A stretch of 64,000 bases of DNA from Stutzerimonas xanthomarina DSM 18231 (GCF_900129835.1 NZ_FQXA01000004.1:310001-374000); one strand, 5' to 3'; numbered from the stretch's first letter, positions 40,058 through 55,371 are shown. Notes: generated by a model from the letters alone, not told the origin. Made by a program: numbers and translations.

Positions 40058-41734
40058 TTAAGATAGCTGCGCGGAGCCAATCATCTGCCGGGCGTGAGCA
40101 AGAGCTTGCTCAGTCAGATCGACGCCACCCAGCATGCGCGCGATTTCCTCAATCCGCTCGCTATTACCCAATGCAGCAACAGCCGTATGGGTTTCGTCAG
40201 TGCCGCGTGCCTTGTGTACGAACAGGTGGTGATGTCCCTGCGCCGCGACTTGTGGCAGGTGGGTTACGGTCAGCACCTGACCGCGCTCGCCGAGTCTACG
40301 AAGCAGTTGGCCGACGACTTCCGCGGTGGGGCCACCGATACCGACGTCAACTTCATCAAATACCAGCGTCGGTATGCGGGACGTTTGGGCGGTGATCACC
40401 TGAATCGCCAAGCTGATGCGCGACAGCTCACCGCCCGAGGCGACCTTCGCCAGCGGGCGCAGTGGCTGGCCCGGGTTGGCGCTCACCAGAAATTCAACCT
40501 GCTCCAGTCCGTGCGGCATCAGGTCTCCTTCTGCGGCGGGCTTCAACACGACGCTGAATTTGCCGCCCGGCATGCCCAGTCGCTGGACCTCTGTTTCGAC
40601 GGCCTGCGCCAAGGATTCGGCTGCCTGGTGGCGAGTGGCGCTCAGCTCTTGGGCCTTTTCGCAGTAGTAGCGCTCGTATGCGGTGAGCTCCTCGCTCAGT
40701 TGCTCGACAGCTGTATCGTCGGCATTCAGGCTTTCCAGCTCTTCGAATAGTCGTTGCTGCAGCGCCGTCAGTTCAGGCGGCTGTACGCGGTGTTTGCGTG
40801 CCAGGGTGTAGATACTGTCGAGGCGTTCCTCCAGCGCCTGTTGGCGCTGAGGGTCGGAGTCGAAGTGATCGAGAAAGCGATTGAGTTCACCGACGGCTTC
40901 TTCGATCTGGATTTGTGCGCTGGACAGCAGGTTGACTGCCTCGCCAAGTGCGCCGGGCTGGTTCTGAAACCCGGTGAGCCGCTGCAGGCTGGAGGTGAGT
41001 GCCGAAAGCACGTTGCCGGCATCACTCTCGCTGCACAGCTCGATCACCTGGCGGCAGGCGCCGAGCAGATGCTCGGCGTTGGCGAGGTTCTTGTGCTCCT
41101 GCTCCAGTTGCTCCAGCTCGTCCTCGCCTAATGCAAGGGTTTCCAGCTCTTCGAGCTGGTAGCTCAGCAGCTGATGGCGGGCGCGTTGCTCATCGCTGCT
41201 ATTGGTTAAGCGCTCCAGGCTTTGCCGGGTTTGTCGCCAGCGCTGAGCAGCCATTTGAACCTGGCGCGCAAGATCCTGATTGCCGCTGTACTCGTCGAGC
41301 AGCCTCCGGTGAGTATCGGGTTTGAGCAGCGATTGGTGCTCATGCTGGCTGTGGATATCGATCAGCAGCTCACCAAGCGCCTTAAGGTCACCCTGCGGGC
41401 AGGGTGTTCCGTTGATATAGCCGCGCGAACGTCCTTCAGCCGTGATGACGCGGCGCAAGATACATGGACCATCGCTGTCCAGGTCGCGCCCGGCCAGCCA
41501 GGCCTTCGCGTCGGGAATGTCATCCAGATCGAAGCTGGCGAGGATATCCGCCTTGTCCGCGCCAATGCGGACCGCGCTGCTGTCTGCGCGATCGCCGAGG
41601 GTGAGGCCCAGTGCGTCGAGCATGATCGATTTACCTGCGCCGGTCTCGCCGCTGATCACGCTCATGCCGCGTTTCAGCTCGAGGTCAAGATGCTCGACGA
41701 TGGCGTAATTGTGAACGGAGAGGTGAACCAGCAT
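40058..41734 (-). CDS. recN: RecN, SMC-like DNA repair ATPase
   Basis: 558 residues. Walker A lies in MSVISGETGAGKSIMLDAL; the centre is a long coiled coil (about 150-360); near the end come the ABC signature KVASGGELSRISLAIQV and Walker B TLVFDEVDVGIGG. It helps repair double-strand breaks. A perfect LexA box at 41757-41772 shows it belongs to the SOS response. Confidence 0.95.
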   Translation of the reverse strand: MLVHLSVHNYAIVEHLDLELKRGMSVISGETGAGKSIMLDALGLTLGDRADSSAVRIGADKADILASFDLDDIPDAKAWLAGRDLDSDGPCILRRVITAEGRSRGYINGTPCPQGDLKALGELLIDIHSQHEHQSLLKPDTHRRLLDEYSGNQDLARQVQMAAQRWRQTRQSLERLTNSSDEQRARHQLLSYQLEELETLALGEDELEQLEQEHKNLANAEHLLGACRQVIELCSESDAGNVLSALTSSLQRLTGFQNQPGALGEAVNLLSSAQIQIEEAVGELNRFLDHFDSDPQRQQALEERLDSIYTLARKHRVQPPELTALQQRLFEELESLNADDTAVEQLSEELTAYERYYCEKAQELSATRHQAAESLAQAVETEVQRLGMPGGKFSVVLKPAAEGDLMPHGLEQVEFLVSANPGQPLRPLAKVASGGELSRISLAIQVITAQTSRIPTLVFDEVDVGIGGPTAEVVGQLLRRLGERGQVLTVTHLPQVAAQGHHHLFVHKARGTDETHTAVAALGNSERIEEIARMLGGVDLTEQALAHARQMIGSAQLS

Positions 41735-41756
41735 GGCAGGGCTCCTGGGTAGGTGA

Positions 41757-41772
41757 CTGTGTATTTATACAG
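41757..41772 (-). promoter_or_regulatory. LexA (SOS) box of recN
   Basis: CTGT-GTATTTAT-ACAG matches CTGT-N8-ACAG exactly, with an AT-rich centre, 23 bases before the recN start. Confidence 0.92.
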
Positions 41773-41889
41773 TTCTTTGGTGGGGCGCTACAAGTTGCTC
41801 TGCCTGAGTGGTATGTAAACAAAGCGGGCGCTTCAATCCGGAGCGCTGGCACGAGCTCAATACATGCATCTTCGATATGCCGAACTGCC

Positions 41890-41919
41890 CTTGAAGCAGA
41901 TTTTGTTGCCCCCATATAG
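41890..41919 (+). promoter_or_regulatory. Sigma-32 heat-shock promoter of grpE-dnaK-dnaJ
   Basis: CTTGAA (41890-41895), 14 bases, then CCCCATAT (41110-numbered 41910-41917) fits the CTTGAAA-N11-15-CCCCATNT consensus. It ends about 50 bases before the grpE ATG. Confidence 0.85.
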
Positions 41920-41969
41920 CGGCACAAGCGCGGGTCGACGCCCGCTGACGTATCGATGAGGAGGACCGC

Positions 41970-42539
41970 ATGGTCGACGAGCAGAACCTGGACAACCAGA
42001 CCCCTGATGAAAGCGAGACCGCGCAAGCCGAGGTGACCGAGGATCTGGCTGGTCGCGTGCATTCACTGGAAGAGCAGTTGGCCGCGGCGCAGGATCAATC
42101 TCTGCGTGTGGCGGCGGAGTTGCAAAATATCCGTCGTCGCGCCGAGCAGGATGTTGAGAAAGCGCACAAGTTCGCGCTGGAAAAGTTTGCCGGCGACCTG
42201 TTGGCTGTCGCTGACAGTCTGGAGCGCGGCCTCGAGCTGTCGCGACCGGATGACGAAGCCGTCCGGCCGATGCGCGAAGGCGTCGAGCTGACGTTCAAGT
42301 TGTTGCTCGACACCTTGGCGCGCCACCAGCTGGTGCAGATCGACCCACAGGGTGAGCCCTTCAACCCCGAGCATCACCAGGCTATGGCCATGGAGGAAAG
42401 TACCCATGCCGAGCCAGGCAGTGTGCTCAAGGTGTTCCAAAAGGGCTATCTGCTCAATGGGCGGCTGTTGCGTCCGGCGATGGTCGTCGTCAGCAAGGCG
42501 CCAGCAGAAACCCCGCCTTCGATTGATGAGAAGGCTTGA
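41970..42539 (+). CDS. grpE: GrpE, nucleotide exchange factor of DnaK
   Basis: 189 residues. A polar N-terminal arm, a long dimer helix ([32 protein letters not shown]) and the C-terminal beta domain ([36 protein letters not shown]) are the GrpE pattern. GAGGAGGACCGC precedes the ATG. It is the first heat-shock gene here, followed by dnaK after 96 bases. Confidence 0.95.
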   Translation: MVDEQNLDNQTPDESETAQAEVTEDLAGRVHSLEEQLAAAQDQSLRVAAELQNIRRRAEQDVEKAHKFALEKFAGDLLAVADSLERGLELSRPDDEAVRPMREGVELTFKLLLDTLARHQLVQIDPQGEPFNPEHHQAMAMEESTHAEPGSVLKVFQKGYLLNGRLLRPAMVVVSKAPAETPPSIDEKA

Positions 42540-42635
42540 ATTTCAGCGGCTAACCCCCATCTGGTAGCCAAGCGTTTTTGTATTACCCGTCGCCGGTAAA
42601 CAGGCGCGGATCAATCAAAGTTCGGAGAGAAGCAC

Positions 42636-44549
42636 ATGGGCAAAATTATCGGTATCGACCTGGGAACGACCAACTCCTGCGTCTCCATCCTGGAAAACGG
42701 CAAGGCCAAGGTGATCGAGAACGCCGAAGGCGGTCGCACCACTCCATCGATCATTGCTTACGCCAATGACGGTGAAATTCTGGTTGGTCAGTCGGCCAAG
42801 CGTCAGGCTGTTACCAATCCGCATAACACGCTGTACGCGGTGAAGCGGCTGATCGGTCGTCGTTTCGACGAAGAAGTTGTGCAGAAAGATATCCAGATGG
42901 TCCCCTACAAGATCGTCAAAGCGGATAACAACGATGCCTGGGTAGAGGTGAACAGCCAGAAGATGGCTCCGCCTCAGATTTCCGCGGAAATCCTCAAGAA
43001 AATGAAGAAGACCGCCGAAGACTACCTCGGCGAGCCGGTCACCGAAGCGGTAATTACCGTGCCGGCCTACTTCAACGACAGCCAGCGCCAGGCCACCAAG
43101 GATGCCGGCCGCATCGCCGGTCTGGACGTCAAGCGCATCATCAACGAGCCGACTGCCGCTGCGCTGGCCTATGGTATGGACAAGGCCCGTGGCGATCACA
43201 CTGTCATCGTATACGACCTGGGTGGCGGTACCTTTGACGTGTCGGTGATCGAGATTGCCGAAGTCGACGGTGAGCATCAATTCGAGGTGCTGGCCACCAA
43301 CGGCGATACCTTCCTCGGTGGTGAGGACTTCGACATCCGCCTGATCGACTATCTCGTCGACGAGTTCAAGAAAGAAAGCGGCATGAACCTCAAAGGTGAC
43401 CCGCTGGCCATGCAGCGCCTGAAAGAAGCTGCTGAGAAGGCCAAGATCGAGCTGTCTTCCAGTCAGCAGACTGACGTTAATCTGCCGTACATCACGGCAG
43501 ATTCGACCGGACCGAAGCACCTGAACGTGAAAATCTCTCGTGCCAAGCTCGAAGCGCTGGTCGAGGATCTGGTTCAGCGCACGATCGAGCCTTGCCGCAT
43601 GGCGATGAAGGATGCCGGTATCGACGTCTCCAAGATCGATGATGTGATTCTGGTCGGTGGGCAGACTCGCATGCCACTGGTGCAGCAGAAGGTCGCTGAG
43701 TTCTTCGGCAAGGAAGCGCGCAAGGACGTTAACCCTGACGAAGCCGTTGCCATGGGTGCCGCGATTCAGGGCGCCGTTCTGGCCGGTGACGTCAAAGACG
43801 TGCTGCTGCTCGACGTATCCCCGCTGACCCTGGGTATCGAAACCATGGGCGGCGTGATGACTGCGCTGATCGAGAAGAACACCACCATCCCGACCAAGAA
43901 GTCGCAGGTGTTCTCCACCGCTGATGACAACCAAAGCGCCGTGACCATTCACGTGCTGCAGGGCGAGCGCAAGCAGGCCAGTGGTAACAAGTCGCTGGGT
44001 CGTTTCGACCTGGCCGAGATTCCACCGGCGCCACGCGGCATGCCGCAGATCGAAGTCACCTTCGACATCGATGCCAACGGCATCCTGCACGTGTCGGCGA
44101 AGGACAAGGCTACTGGCAAGCATCAGTCCATCGTGATCAAGGCCAACTCGGGTCTTTCCGAGGAAGAAATCGAGCAGATGGTGCGTGACGCCGAGGCCAA
44201 TGCCGAGGAAGACCGCAAGTTCGAGGAGTTGGTCACTGTCCGCAACCAGGGCGATCAGCTGGTCCATGCGACTCGCAAGATGTTGACCGAAGCCGGCGAC
44301 AAGGCCACCGAAGAAGACAAGGCCAACATCGAAAAAGCCATCGGCGGACTGGAAGTGGCCATCAAGGGCGACGACAAGGCTGAGATCGAGGCCAAGATCG
44401 CAGCTGTCTCACAGGCATCCACTCCGCTGGCGCAGAAGATGTACGCCGAGCAGCCTCAGGGCGGCGAAGGCGAGCAGGCTGGCGAAAATGGGCAATCTGG
44501 TGACGACGTTGTCGATGCTGAGTTCGAAGAGGTCAAGGACAACAAATAA
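42636..44549 (+). CDS. dnaK: DnaK, Hsp70 chaperone
   Basis: 637 residues. The ATPase domain begins [17 protein letters not shown] and has [13 protein letters not shown] and [13 protein letters not shown]. The substrate domain follows [15 protein letters not shown], and the tail ends in an acidic EEVKDNK. Together with DnaJ and GrpE it folds proteins and regulates sigma-32. GGAGAGAAGCAC precedes the ATG. Confidence 0.98.
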   Translation: MGKIIGIDLGTTNSCVSILENGKAKVIENAEGGRTTPSIIAYANDGEILVGQSAKRQAVTNPHNTLYAVKRLIGRRFDEEVVQKDIQMVPYKIVKADNNDAWVEVNSQKMAPPQISAEILKKMKKTAEDYLGEPVTEAVITVPAYFNDSQRQATKDAGRIAGLDVKRIINEPTAAALAYGMDKARGDHTVIVYDLGGGTFDVSVIEIAEVDGEHQFEVLATNGDTFLGGEDFDIRLIDYLVDEFKKESGMNLKGDPLAMQRLKEAAEKAKIELSSSQQTDVNLPYITADSTGPKHLNVKISRAKLEALVEDLVQRTIEPCRMAMKDAGIDVSKIDDVILVGGQTRMPLVQQKVAEFFGKEARKDVNPDEAVAMGAAIQGAVLAGDVKDVLLLDVSPLTLGIETMGGVMTALIEKNTTIPTKKSQVFSTADDNQSAVTIHVLQGERKQASGNKSLGRFDLAEIPPAPRGMPQIEVTFDIDANGILHVSAKDKATGKHQSIVIKANSGLSEEEIEQMVRDAEANAEEDRKFEELVTVRNQGDQLVHATRKMLTEAGDKATEEDKANIEKAIGGLEVAIKGDDKAEIEAKIAAVSQASTPLAQKMYAEQPQGGEGEQAGENGQSGDDVVDAEFEEVKDNK

Positions 44550-44579
44550 GCCGCGGCTTATGACCTCCATGAGCGGAGA

Positions 44580-44681
44580 AAGCGCAAAGGCCAATCAGGC
44601 TGCTGCTTGCTCCAGCCTGATGCGGTGATACCGCAAAGGGCCTGATCGCCGCGCGGGGGCTTGCTCCCGCGTCGGCGTGTC
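44580..44681. repeat. REP-like dyads between dnaK and dnaJ
   Basis: ATCAGGCTG and CAGCCTGAT form an inverted pair at about 44594-44622. A typical Pseudomonas REP dyad (GCGGGGGCTTGCTCCCGC) follows near 44653-44670. Both lie in the 165-base gap between dnaK and dnaJ and may lower dnaJ expression relative to dnaK. Confidence 0.65.
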
Positions 44682-44714
44682 TGGAGGGTACGAATTTGAA
44701 GGTTCAGGAAACTT

Positions 44715-45842
44715 ATGGCCAAACGTGACTATTACGAAGTGCTGGGTGTCGAGCGAGGCGCCAGCGAGGCGGAGCTGAAGAAGGCTTATCGTCGCCTCGC
44801 AATGAAGCATCATCCGGACCGTAATCCCGGAGACAAAGCCGCTGAAGACGCATTCAAAGAGGCCAACGAGGCTTACGAAGTGCTTTCCGATGCTGGCAAA
44901 CGTCAAGCCTATGACCAATACGGTCATGCCGGCGTCGATCCCCAGATGGGTGCTGGCGCGGGCGCGGCTTACGGTAACGCCAATTTCTCCGATATCTTTG
45001 GCGATGTGTTCAGCGATTTCTTCGCCGGCGGTCGTGGCAGCTCGCGTGGCGGTGCTCAGCGCGGCAGTGATCTGCGCTACACCCTTGAGCTGGATCTGGA
45101 GGAGGCCGTGCGGGGTACGACGGTTACCATCCGAGTCCCGACGCTGGCCGAATGCAAGACGTGTGATGGCTCCGGCGCCAAGAAGGGCACCAGCCCGGTC
45201 ACCTGTACCACCTGTGGCGGCATTGGTCAGGTGCGCATGCAGCAGGGTTTCTTCTCGGTGCAGCAGACCTGCCCACGCTGTCATGGCAGCGGCAAGATGA
45301 TTTCCGATCCCTGCGGTAGCTGTCATGGACAAGGCCGGGTCGAAGAGCAGAAGACGCTTTCGGTCAAGGTGCCGCCGGGCGTCGATACAGGTGACCGGAT
45401 CCGTTTGACGGGTGAGGGTGAGGCGGGCGCTCAGGGTGGTCCGGCTGGGGACCTTTACGTCGTGGTCAATGTACGCGAGCACCCGATCTTCCAGCGTGAC
45501 GGCAAGCATTTGTACTGTGAAGTGCCGATCAGCTTCGCCGATGCGGCGCTGGGCGGAGAATTGGAAGTGCCGACTCTCGACGGTCGCGTGAAGCTGAAAA
45601 TCCCCGAGGGTACTCAGACCGGCAAACAGTTCCGTTTGCGTGGCAAGGGTGTTGCCCCTGTGCGCGGCGGTGCGGCCGGCGATCTGTTGTGCCGGGTCGC
45701 GGTGGAAACACCGGTCAATCTGGGCAAACGCCAGCGCGAACTGCTCGACGAGTTCCGCAAGACATTGCAGAGCGACAGCTCTCATTCGCCAAAGGCCAGC
45801 GGCTGGTTCGAAGGCGTGAAGCGATTTTTTGGCGATCTTTAA
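44715..45842 (+). CDS. dnaJ: DnaJ, Hsp40 co-chaperone
   Basis: 375 residues. The J domain has the HPD motif ([11 protein letters not shown]), then a Gly/Phe-rich linker. Four CxxCxGxG-type repeats ([32 protein letters not shown]) form the zinc region, followed by the substrate-binding C-terminal domains. It delivers substrates to DnaK. Confidence 0.97.
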   Translation: MAKRDYYEVLGVERGASEAELKKAYRRLAMKHHPDRNPGDKAAEDAFKEANEAYEVLSDAGKRQAYDQYGHAGVDPQMGAGAGAAYGNANFSDIFGDVFSDFFAGGRGSSRGGAQRGSDLRYTLELDLEEAVRGTTVTIRVPTLAECKTCDGSGAKKGTSPVTCTTCGGIGQVRMQQGFFSVQQTCPRCHGSGKMISDPCGSCHGQGRVEEQKTLSVKVPPGVDTGDRIRLTGEGEAGAQGGPAGDLYVVVNVREHPIFQRDGKHLYCEVPISFADAALGGELEVPTLDGRVKLKIPEGTQTGKQFRLRGKGVAPVRGGAAGDLLCRVAVETPVNLGKRQRELLDEFRKTLQSDSSHSPKASGWFEGVKRFFGDL

Positions 45843-45895
45843 TCCAGCGGCAAGCTGCAGGCGGCGACCTTTCTGAAGGCGCTCTTGCAGCTTGA

Positions 45896-46726
<831 letters not shown>

Positions 46727-46784
46727 GAAGGCGATCGGGTGGATTTCGGGTGGACCTCAAAGGGTGTTTTCTGTAAGCTTCCCG

Positions 46785-46804
46785 TTTTAGTGTGTCCACT
46801 AAAA
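46785..46804 (+). promoter_or_regulatory. Dyad upstream of the carA leader
   Basis: TTTTAGTG and CACTAAAA form a perfect eight-base inverted repeat around TGTC, 23 bases before the terminator-like hairpin. It could be an operator or the first stem of an attenuator. Confidence 0.5.
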
Positions 46805-46815
46805 GTTGCGCAGAA

Positions 46816-46914
46816 ATGACTCAAATAAAAAGCGGGATGACCTTCACACGTCATCCCGCTTTTTTACAATCTGCGCCTGCTTCAGCCTTGATCTTTGGGA
46901 GGTCTCTTGACTAA
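46816..46914 (+). CDS. Possible carA leader peptide
   Basis: A 32-codon frame begins at ATG 46816, runs through the terminator-like hairpin and ends at TAA 46912-46914, overlapping the carA TTG start by eight bases. There is no clear ribosome site, so translation is uncertain. If translated it could couple ribosome movement to the hairpin and to carA initiation. Confidence 0.3.
   Translation: MTQIKSGMTFTRHPAFLQSAPASALIFGRSLD
46827..46866 (+). terminator. Terminator or attenuator before carA
   Basis: GCGGGATGAC and GTCATCCCGC form a perfect ten-base stem with loop CTTCACAC, preceded by AAAAA and followed by TTTTTT. It either ends dapB transcripts or, with the leader frame, attenuates carA. 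Confidence 0.85.
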
Positions 46915-48055
46915 GCCAGCCCTTACGCCAGCCATTTTGGCCCTTGCCGATGGCAGTATCTTTCACGGCGATTCCATCGGCGCCGATGGGCAAACCGTTG
47001 GTGAGGTGGTGTTCAATACCGCCATGACCGGCTATCAGGAAATCCTCACCGATCCTTCCTACGCCAAGCAAATCGTCACGCTCACGTATCCGCATGTCGG
47101 CAACACCGGCACCACGCCGGAAGATGCTGAATCGTGGAAGGTCTGGGCCGCAGGCTTGGTTATCCGCGACCTGCCGCTTACTTCGAGCAACTGGCGCGAA
47201 AAGCAATCCCTTCCTGACTACCTCAGAGCCAACGGCACCGTTGCCATCGCCGGCATCGACACCCGACGTTTGACCCGTATTCTTCGCGAGAAGGGCGCTC
47301 AGGACGGCTGCATCCTGGCGGGCGCTGACGCGACCGAAGAAAAGGCGCTGGAGTTGGCGCGCAGCTTCCCTGGGCTCAAGGGCATGGATCTGGCCAAGGA
47401 AGTCAGCGTCAAGGAGCGTTACGAGTGGCGCTCCAGCGTCTGGTGCCTGAAGGACGACGCGCATGCCGAAATTCCGGTCGGCGAGCTGCCTTACCATGTG
47501 GTCGCTTTCGACTACGGCGTGAAGTACAACATCCTGCGCATGCTGGTCGCCCGTGGTTGCCGCGTCACAGTGCTCCCGGCGCAGTCAACTGCAAGCGAAG
47601 CGCTGGCGTTGAATCCGGATGGAATATTCCTGGCCAACGGTCCAGGCGACCCTGAGCCTTGCGACTACGCAATCAAGGCGATCCAGGAAGTGCTTGAGAC
47701 CGATATTCCCGTATTCGGTATCTGCCTTGGGCATCAGCTGCTGGCACTGGCCTCAGGTGCCAAAACGGTAAAAATGCCGAACGGCCATCATGGTGCTAAC
47801 CATCCGGTACAGGATCTGGATACCGGTGTGGTGATGATCACCAGCCAGAACCACGGCTTCGCTGTGGATGAAGCCACCCTCCCGAGCAATCTTCGCGCGA
47901 CGCATAAGTCGCTGTTCGATGGCACGCTGCAGGGAATCGAGCGCACTGACAAAGTCGCTTTCAGCTTCCAGGGTCATCCTGAAGCGAGCCCCGGCCCGCA
48001 CGATGTGGCGCCGTTGTTCGATCGCTTCATCGATGCCATGGCCAAGCGCCGCTAA
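46907..48055 (+). CDS. carA: CarA, carbamoyl-phosphate synthase small subunit
   Basis: 382 residues. The N-terminal domain ([21 protein letters not shown]) is followed by the glutamine amidotransferase domain with nucleophile in [13 protein letters not shown] and the catalytic His-Glu in [12 protein letters not shown]. The start is TTG 46907 with GGGAGG six bases upstream; carA of pseudomonads is known to start with TTG. It makes carbamoyl phosphate with CarB for arginine and pyrimidines. Confidence 0.95.
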   Translation: MTKPALTPAILALADGSIFHGDSIGADGQTVGEVVFNTAMTGYQEILTDPSYAKQIVTLTYPHVGNTGTTPEDAESWKVWAAGLVIRDLPLTSSNWREKQSLPDYLRANGTVAIAGIDTRRLTRILREKGAQDGCILAGADATEEKALELARSFPGLKGMDLAKEVSVKERYEWRSSVWCLKDDAHAEIPVGELPYHVVAFDYGVKYNILRMLVARGCRVTVLPAQSTASEALALNPDGIFLANGPGDPEPCDYAIKAIQEVLETDIPVFGICLGHQLLALASGAKTVKMPNGHHGANHPVQDLDTGVVMITSQNHGFAVDEATLPSNLRATHKSLFDGTLQGIERTDKVAFSFQGHPEASPGPHDVAPLFDRFIDAMAKRR

Positions 48056-48085
48056 GTCCGCCGAGCACAGAATTCGAGAGAGACC

Positions 48086-51303
<3,218 letters not shown>

Positions 51304-51307
<4 letters not shown>

Positions 51308-51780
51308 CCAAATACCCAATGACCGTCCAGGGCGCACGCGCCCTGGAAGAAGAGCTGCACCACCTCACCAAGGTGCTTCGCCCCAAGCTCAGCCACGACA
51401 TCGGCGTGGCGCGCGAACTGGGGGATCTCAAGGAAAATGCCGAATATCACGCGGCCCGCGAACAGCAGGGCATGGTCGAGGCGCGGATTCGTGATATCGA
51501 AGGGCGTTTGCAGAATGCCCAAGTCATTGATGTCAGCAGCATTCCGCACACCGGCAAAGTGATCTTTGGTACTACCGTTGAGATTGCCAATATCGAGACT
51601 GATGAGCGCGTCACCTACCAGATCGTTGGTGAGGACGAAGCGGAGATCAAGCTCGGCAAGATTTCGGTAGGATCTCCGATCGCGCGCGCCCTGATCGGGA
51701 AGATGGAGGGTGACATCGCTGTGGTGAGGACTCCGGGAGGATTGGTCGAGTTCGAGATCGTCGAGGTTCGCCATCTCTGA
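51304..51780 (+). CDS. greA: GreA, transcript cleavage factor
   Basis: 158 residues. An N-terminal coiled coil ([35 protein letters not shown]) with the acidic tip, and a C-terminal FKBP-like domain ([29 protein letters not shown]). It rescues backtracked RNA polymerase. Its ATG overlaps the carB stop. Confidence 0.96.
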
Positions 51781-51790
51781 GACTCGACCG

Positions 51791-52189
51791 ATGCGCGCGG
51801 GAGTGATCAGTTGGCAGCTGGCCCAGACATTCTGGGTTGGTGGTCTGTGGCTTCTGCAGTTCGTAATGCTACCGGCGTTGGCCAAGATTGGCCTGGCGCC
51901 GTTGCTGATCGAAGAGGTCGCGGGCAGCCTGCAACCCTTGTTGGTCGGCTTCACTGCATTCTGTGTGCTGCTTCAAGCATTGGTGCTGATCCAGCTCTGC
52001 GGGCTTCGCAGTCTTTGGCGTGATCTGCGAGGACAGTTGTTGCTCGCTGTACTACTGCTGGCAGGGAGTCATCTTGCAGCGCGAGCCGGCATTATCGAAT
52101 CGCCGTACTGGCTGATTTTCAGCTATTTAGCGATGGGGATGTGTGGGTTGATTCTAGTCCTGCAAGTCGCTCCCGGGCGGGAGCGCTAG
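51791..52189 (+). CDS. DUF4149-like inner membrane protein
   Basis: 132 residues with four hydrophobic helices (WQLAQTFWVGGLWLLQFVMLPAL, VGFTAFCVLLQALVLIQL, LLLAVLLLAGSHLAA, WLIFSYLAMGMCGLILVLQ). It resembles the small DUF4149 membrane family and has no known function. It follows greA by ten bases and is probably in the same transcript. A CTCCCGGGCGGGAG dyad lies at its 3' end. Confidence 0.72.
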   Translation: MRAGVISWQLAQTFWVGGLWLLQFVMLPALAKIGLAPLLIEEVAGSLQPLLVGFTAFCVLLQALVLIQLCGLRSLWRDLRGQLLLAVLLLAGSHLAARAGIIESPYWLIFSYLAMGMCGLILVLQVAPGRER

Positions 52190-52211
52190 CAGAAGGCGGC
52201 TGAAGAATGGC

Positions 52212-52523
52212 TCAGCTCTGAAAACGATGTATGTTGGATAATTGCTTGTTTACTTTGGGGTTCTTGCGATAGATCAGGGCCATCTTGCCGATGGACTGAA
52301 CCAATTCGCAGCCGCCAATTTTGCACAATTCTTCGGTTACCACGCGCCGATCGTCGCGCTCGGTGATCCGTAGCTGCACCTTGATCAGTTCATGATCGTT
52401 CAGGGCTCGCTCAAGCTCGGCCTGTACGCCTTCGGTCAAGCCGTTCTCGGATACGATCAAGACAGGCTTCAGATGATGGCCGATGGATTTGTACTGTTTC
52501 TTCTGCTCGTTAGTGAGCGGCAT
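52212..52523 (-). CDS. yhbY: YhbY-family RNA-binding protein
   Basis: 103 residues of the CRM domain: EQKKQYKSIGHHLKPVLIVSENGLTEGVQAELERALNDHELIKVQL. E. coli YhbY associates with pre-50S ribosomal particles. It is divergent from rlmE, the usual arrangement. Confidence 0.92.
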   Translation of the reverse strand: MPLTNEQKKQYKSIGHHLKPVLIVSENGLTEGVQAELERALNDHELIKVQLRITERDDRRVVTEELCKIGGCELVQSIGKMALIYRKNPKVNKQLSNIHRFQS

Positions 52524-52604
52524 AATTCGACCCTTGCGTCAGAACCCTGGAAAACGCGGCTAGTGTAACTGACACGCCTTGAGCCGCACAGATGAGGTAA
52601 CAGC

Positions 52605-53255
52605 TTGGCACGCTCCAAGACCAGCCCACGTTGGCTGAAAGAACATTTCGACGATCCCTATGTAAAGATGGCGCAGCGCGATGGCTATCGTTCACGAGCG
52701 AGCTACAAGCTGCTCGAGATTCAGGAGAAGGATCGTATCCTGCGACCAGGCATGACCGTGGTTGATCTCGGTGCCGCTCCGGGCGGCTGGTCCCAGGTGA
52801 CCAGTCGGGTGATCGGAGATCGTGGCCGTCTGATCGCATCCGATATTCTGCCGATGGACAGTATTGCTGACGTCACCTTTGTTCTCGGTGACTTTACCGA
52901 GGATGAAGTGTTCGCTGAGATCCTTCAGGCCATCGGTGAAACCCAGGTAGACCTTGTGATTTCCGATATGGCCCCCAATATGAGTGGAGTGAAGGTCGCT
53001 GATCAGGCACGGGCGATGTTTCTTTGCGAGCTTGCGCTGGATTTAGCAATGCGGGTGTTGCGCCCGGGTGGGGACTTTCTGATCAAGATTTTTCAGGGGG
53101 ACGGCTTCGACGCCTACCTGAAGGATGTCAGACAGAATTTCGATAAGGTTCAGATGCGCAAGCCCCTGTCTTCAAGGGATCGTTCGCGTGAACAGTATCT
53201 GCTGGCGCGTGGTTATCGGGGTGATGGCAACGAGATGCAGGCGCTGCGGTCTTAG
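52605..53255 (+). CDS. rlmE: RlmE (RrmJ/FtsJ), 23S rRNA Um2552 methyltransferase
   Basis: 216 residues. [17 protein letters not shown] carries the first catalytic lysine of the KDKE tetrad. [14 protein letters not shown] is the SAM motif, [14 protein letters not shown] holds the Asp, and [12 protein letters not shown] the second Lys. The start is TTG 52605 after GAGGTAACAGC. No ATG in frame fits the family's MARSKTS opening. Confidence 0.94.
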   Translation: MARSKTSPRWLKEHFDDPYVKMAQRDGYRSRASYKLLEIQEKDRILRPGMTVVDLGAAPGGWSQVTSRVIGDRGRLIASDILPMDSIADVTFVLGDFTEDEVFAEILQAIGETQVDLVISDMAPNMSGVKVADQARAMFLCELALDLAMRVLRPGGDFLIKIFQGDGFDAYLKDVRQNFDKVQMRKPLSSRDRSREQYLLARGYRGDGNEMQALRS

Positions 53256-53445
53256 CCTCGCGGGGCTGAAGCTATTCCGGCGAACGCCGGCCCATAAGCT
53301 AAGGGCTAGCATGTTTCATATCGGGTTACAGACCGAGCTGCGCGTTCAGCAACGTTGTGTAGTAAGTTAGGCCGAGAGCGAACCATCGGCCGTCATGCAG
53401 GCTCCCGACAACACGCCTGCTCTAGAGGGTAGTGAATTGAACGAC

Positions 53446-55356
53446 ATGGCAAAAAACCTGATTCTGTGGTTGATCATTGCCGCTGTCCTAGTGACGGTGA
53501 TGAACAACTTTTCCAGCCCGACCGAGCCGCAGACGCTCAATTATTCCGATTTCATCGAACAGGTGAAAGAAGGTCAGGTCGAGCGCGTCACCGTCGATGG
53601 TTTCGTTATCAACGGCAAGCGCAGTGATGGCGAGACCTTCAAAACGATCCGTCCTGCGATTCAGGACAACGGTTTGATCGGTGATCTGATCAACAATAAC
53701 GTGGTGATCGAAGGGAAACAGCCTGAGCAGCAGAGTATCTGGACGCAGTTGTTGGTCGCGAGCTTCCCGATTCTGGTGATCATCGCAGTGTTCATGTTCT
53801 TCATGCGTCAGATGCAGGGCGGTGCGGGCGGTAAGGGCGGCCCGATGAGCTTTGGCAAGAGCAAGGCTCGCCTGCTATCCGAAGACCAGGTGAAGACGAC
53901 ATTTGCTGATGTTGCTGGCTGTGACGAGGCCAAGGAGGAAGTCACCGAGTTGGTCGAGTTCCTGCGCGATCCGGGCAAGTTTCAGCGCCTCGGTGGACGC
54001 ATCCCGCGCGGTGTGCTGATGGTGGGTTCACCGGGCACCGGTAAGACCTTGCTGGCCAAGGCGGTTGCGGGTGAGGCCAAGGTTCCCTTCTTCACTATCT
54101 CTGGTTCCGACTTCGTTGAAATGTTTGTAGGTGTTGGTGCCAGTCGTGTTCGCGATATGTTCGAACAGGCCAAAAAGCACGCGCCATGCATCATCTTCAT
54201 CGATGAGATCGATGCCGTCGGTCGTCATCGCGGTGCAGGTCTCGGCGGCGGTCATGACGAGCGCGAGCAGACGTTGAACCAGTTGCTGGTCGAAATGGAC
54301 GGTTTCGAGATGAATGACGGCATTATCGTCATTGCTGCAACTAACCGTCCGGATGTTCTCGATCCTGCCCTGCTTCGCCCTGGTCGTTTCGATCGTCAGG
54401 TGGTCGTTGGGCTGCCAGATATTCGTGGTCGCGAACAGATTCTGAAAGTTCATATGCGCAAGGTGCCGCTTGGCGATAGTGTCGAGCCTGCTTTGATCGC
54501 GCGTGGCACACCGGGCTTTTCCGGTGCAGACCTGGCCAATCTGGTCAACGAAGCATCATTGTTCGCTGCGCGCGCCGGCAAGCGTGTGGTCGAAATGAAA
54601 GAGTTCGAGCTGGCCAAAGACAAGATCATGATGGGCGCAGAGCGCAAGTCGATGGTCATGTCCGAGAAGGAGCGACTCAATACGGCTTATCACGAGGCGG
54701 GGCACGCGATCGTCGGGCGTGTCGTGCCGGAGCATGATCCGGTTTACAAGGTCTCGATCATTCCGCGTGGCAGAGCGCTTGGTGTCACCATGTTCCTCCC
54801 CGAGGAAGACCGTTACAGCCTCTCCAAACGCGCATTGATTAGCCAGATCTGCTCGCTGTTCGGTGGTCGTATCGCTGAGGAGATGACGCTCGGCTTCGAG
54901 GGCGTTACTACCGGCGCGTCCAATGACATCATGCGAGCTACCCAGCTGGCTCGTAACATGGTTACGAAGTGGGGCTTGTCTGAAAAGCTGGGCCCGCTGA
55001 TGTATGCGGAAGAGGAAGGCGAAGTATTCCTTGGTCGCAGTGCAGGCAGTCAGCACACCAATGTCTCTGGTGACACAGCGAAACTGATCGATCTCGAGGT
55101 TCGCAGCATCATCGATCAATGCTACGGCACGGCTAAGCAAATCCTCGCCGATAACCGTGACAAGCTTGATGTTATGGCTGAGACGTTGATGAAGTACGAG
55201 ACCATCGACTCCGATCAGATCGACGACATCATGGCAGGCCGTACGCCGCGCGAGCCGCGTGATTGGCAGGATGGCTCAGGACCTACCGGAACCCCCGTAC
55301 AGCCTGAAAGTGGTCGCCCGCAAACGCCGATTGGTGGTCCCGCTGGCGAGCATTAA
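53446..55356 (+). CDS. ftsH: FtsH, membrane-bound ATP-dependent zinc protease
   Basis: 636 residues. Two N-terminal membrane helices enclose a periplasmic domain. The AAA module has [24 protein letters not shown] and the second region of homology [21 protein letters not shown]. The zinc site is HEAGHA. It degrades sigma-32, LpxC and damaged membrane proteins. Start 53446 matches the MAKNLILW opening; the frame runs on upstream to 53395. Confidence 0.97.
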   Translation: MAKNLILWLIIAAVLVTVMNNFSSPTEPQTLNYSDFIEQVKEGQVERVTVDGFVINGKRSDGETFKTIRPAIQDNGLIGDLINNNVVIEGKQPEQQSIWTQLLVASFPILVIIAVFMFFMRQMQGGAGGKGGPMSFGKSKARLLSEDQVKTTFADVAGCDEAKEEVTELVEFLRDPGKFQRLGGRIPRGVLMVGSPGTGKTLLAKAVAGEAKVPFFTISGSDFVEMFVGVGASRVRDMFEQAKKHAPCIIFIDEIDAVGRHRGAGLGGGHDEREQTLNQLLVEMDGFEMNDGIIVIAATNRPDVLDPALLRPGRFDRQVVVGLPDIRGREQILKVHMRKVPLGDSVEPALIARGTPGFSGADLANLVNEASLFAARAGKRVVEMKEFELAKDKIMMGAERKSMVMSEKERLNTAYHEAGHAIVGRVVPEHDPVYKVSIIPRGRALGVTMFLPEEDRYSLSKRALISQICSLFGGRIAEEMTLGFEGVTTGASNDIMRATQLARNMVTKWGLSEKLGPLMYAEEEGEVFLGRSAGSQHTNVSGDTAKLIDLEVRSIIDQCYGTAKQILADNRDKLDVMAETLMKYETIDSDQIDDIMAGRTPREPRDWQDGSGPTGTPVQPESGRPQTPIGGPAGEH

Positions 55357-55371
55357 GCGAAGGCTGTTTCG

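Noticed and set aside
42615..44267. Long open frame on the minus strand opposite dnaK
   Set aside because: It is the shadow of a highly expressed gene with strong codon bias; the predicted product has no recognisable domain.
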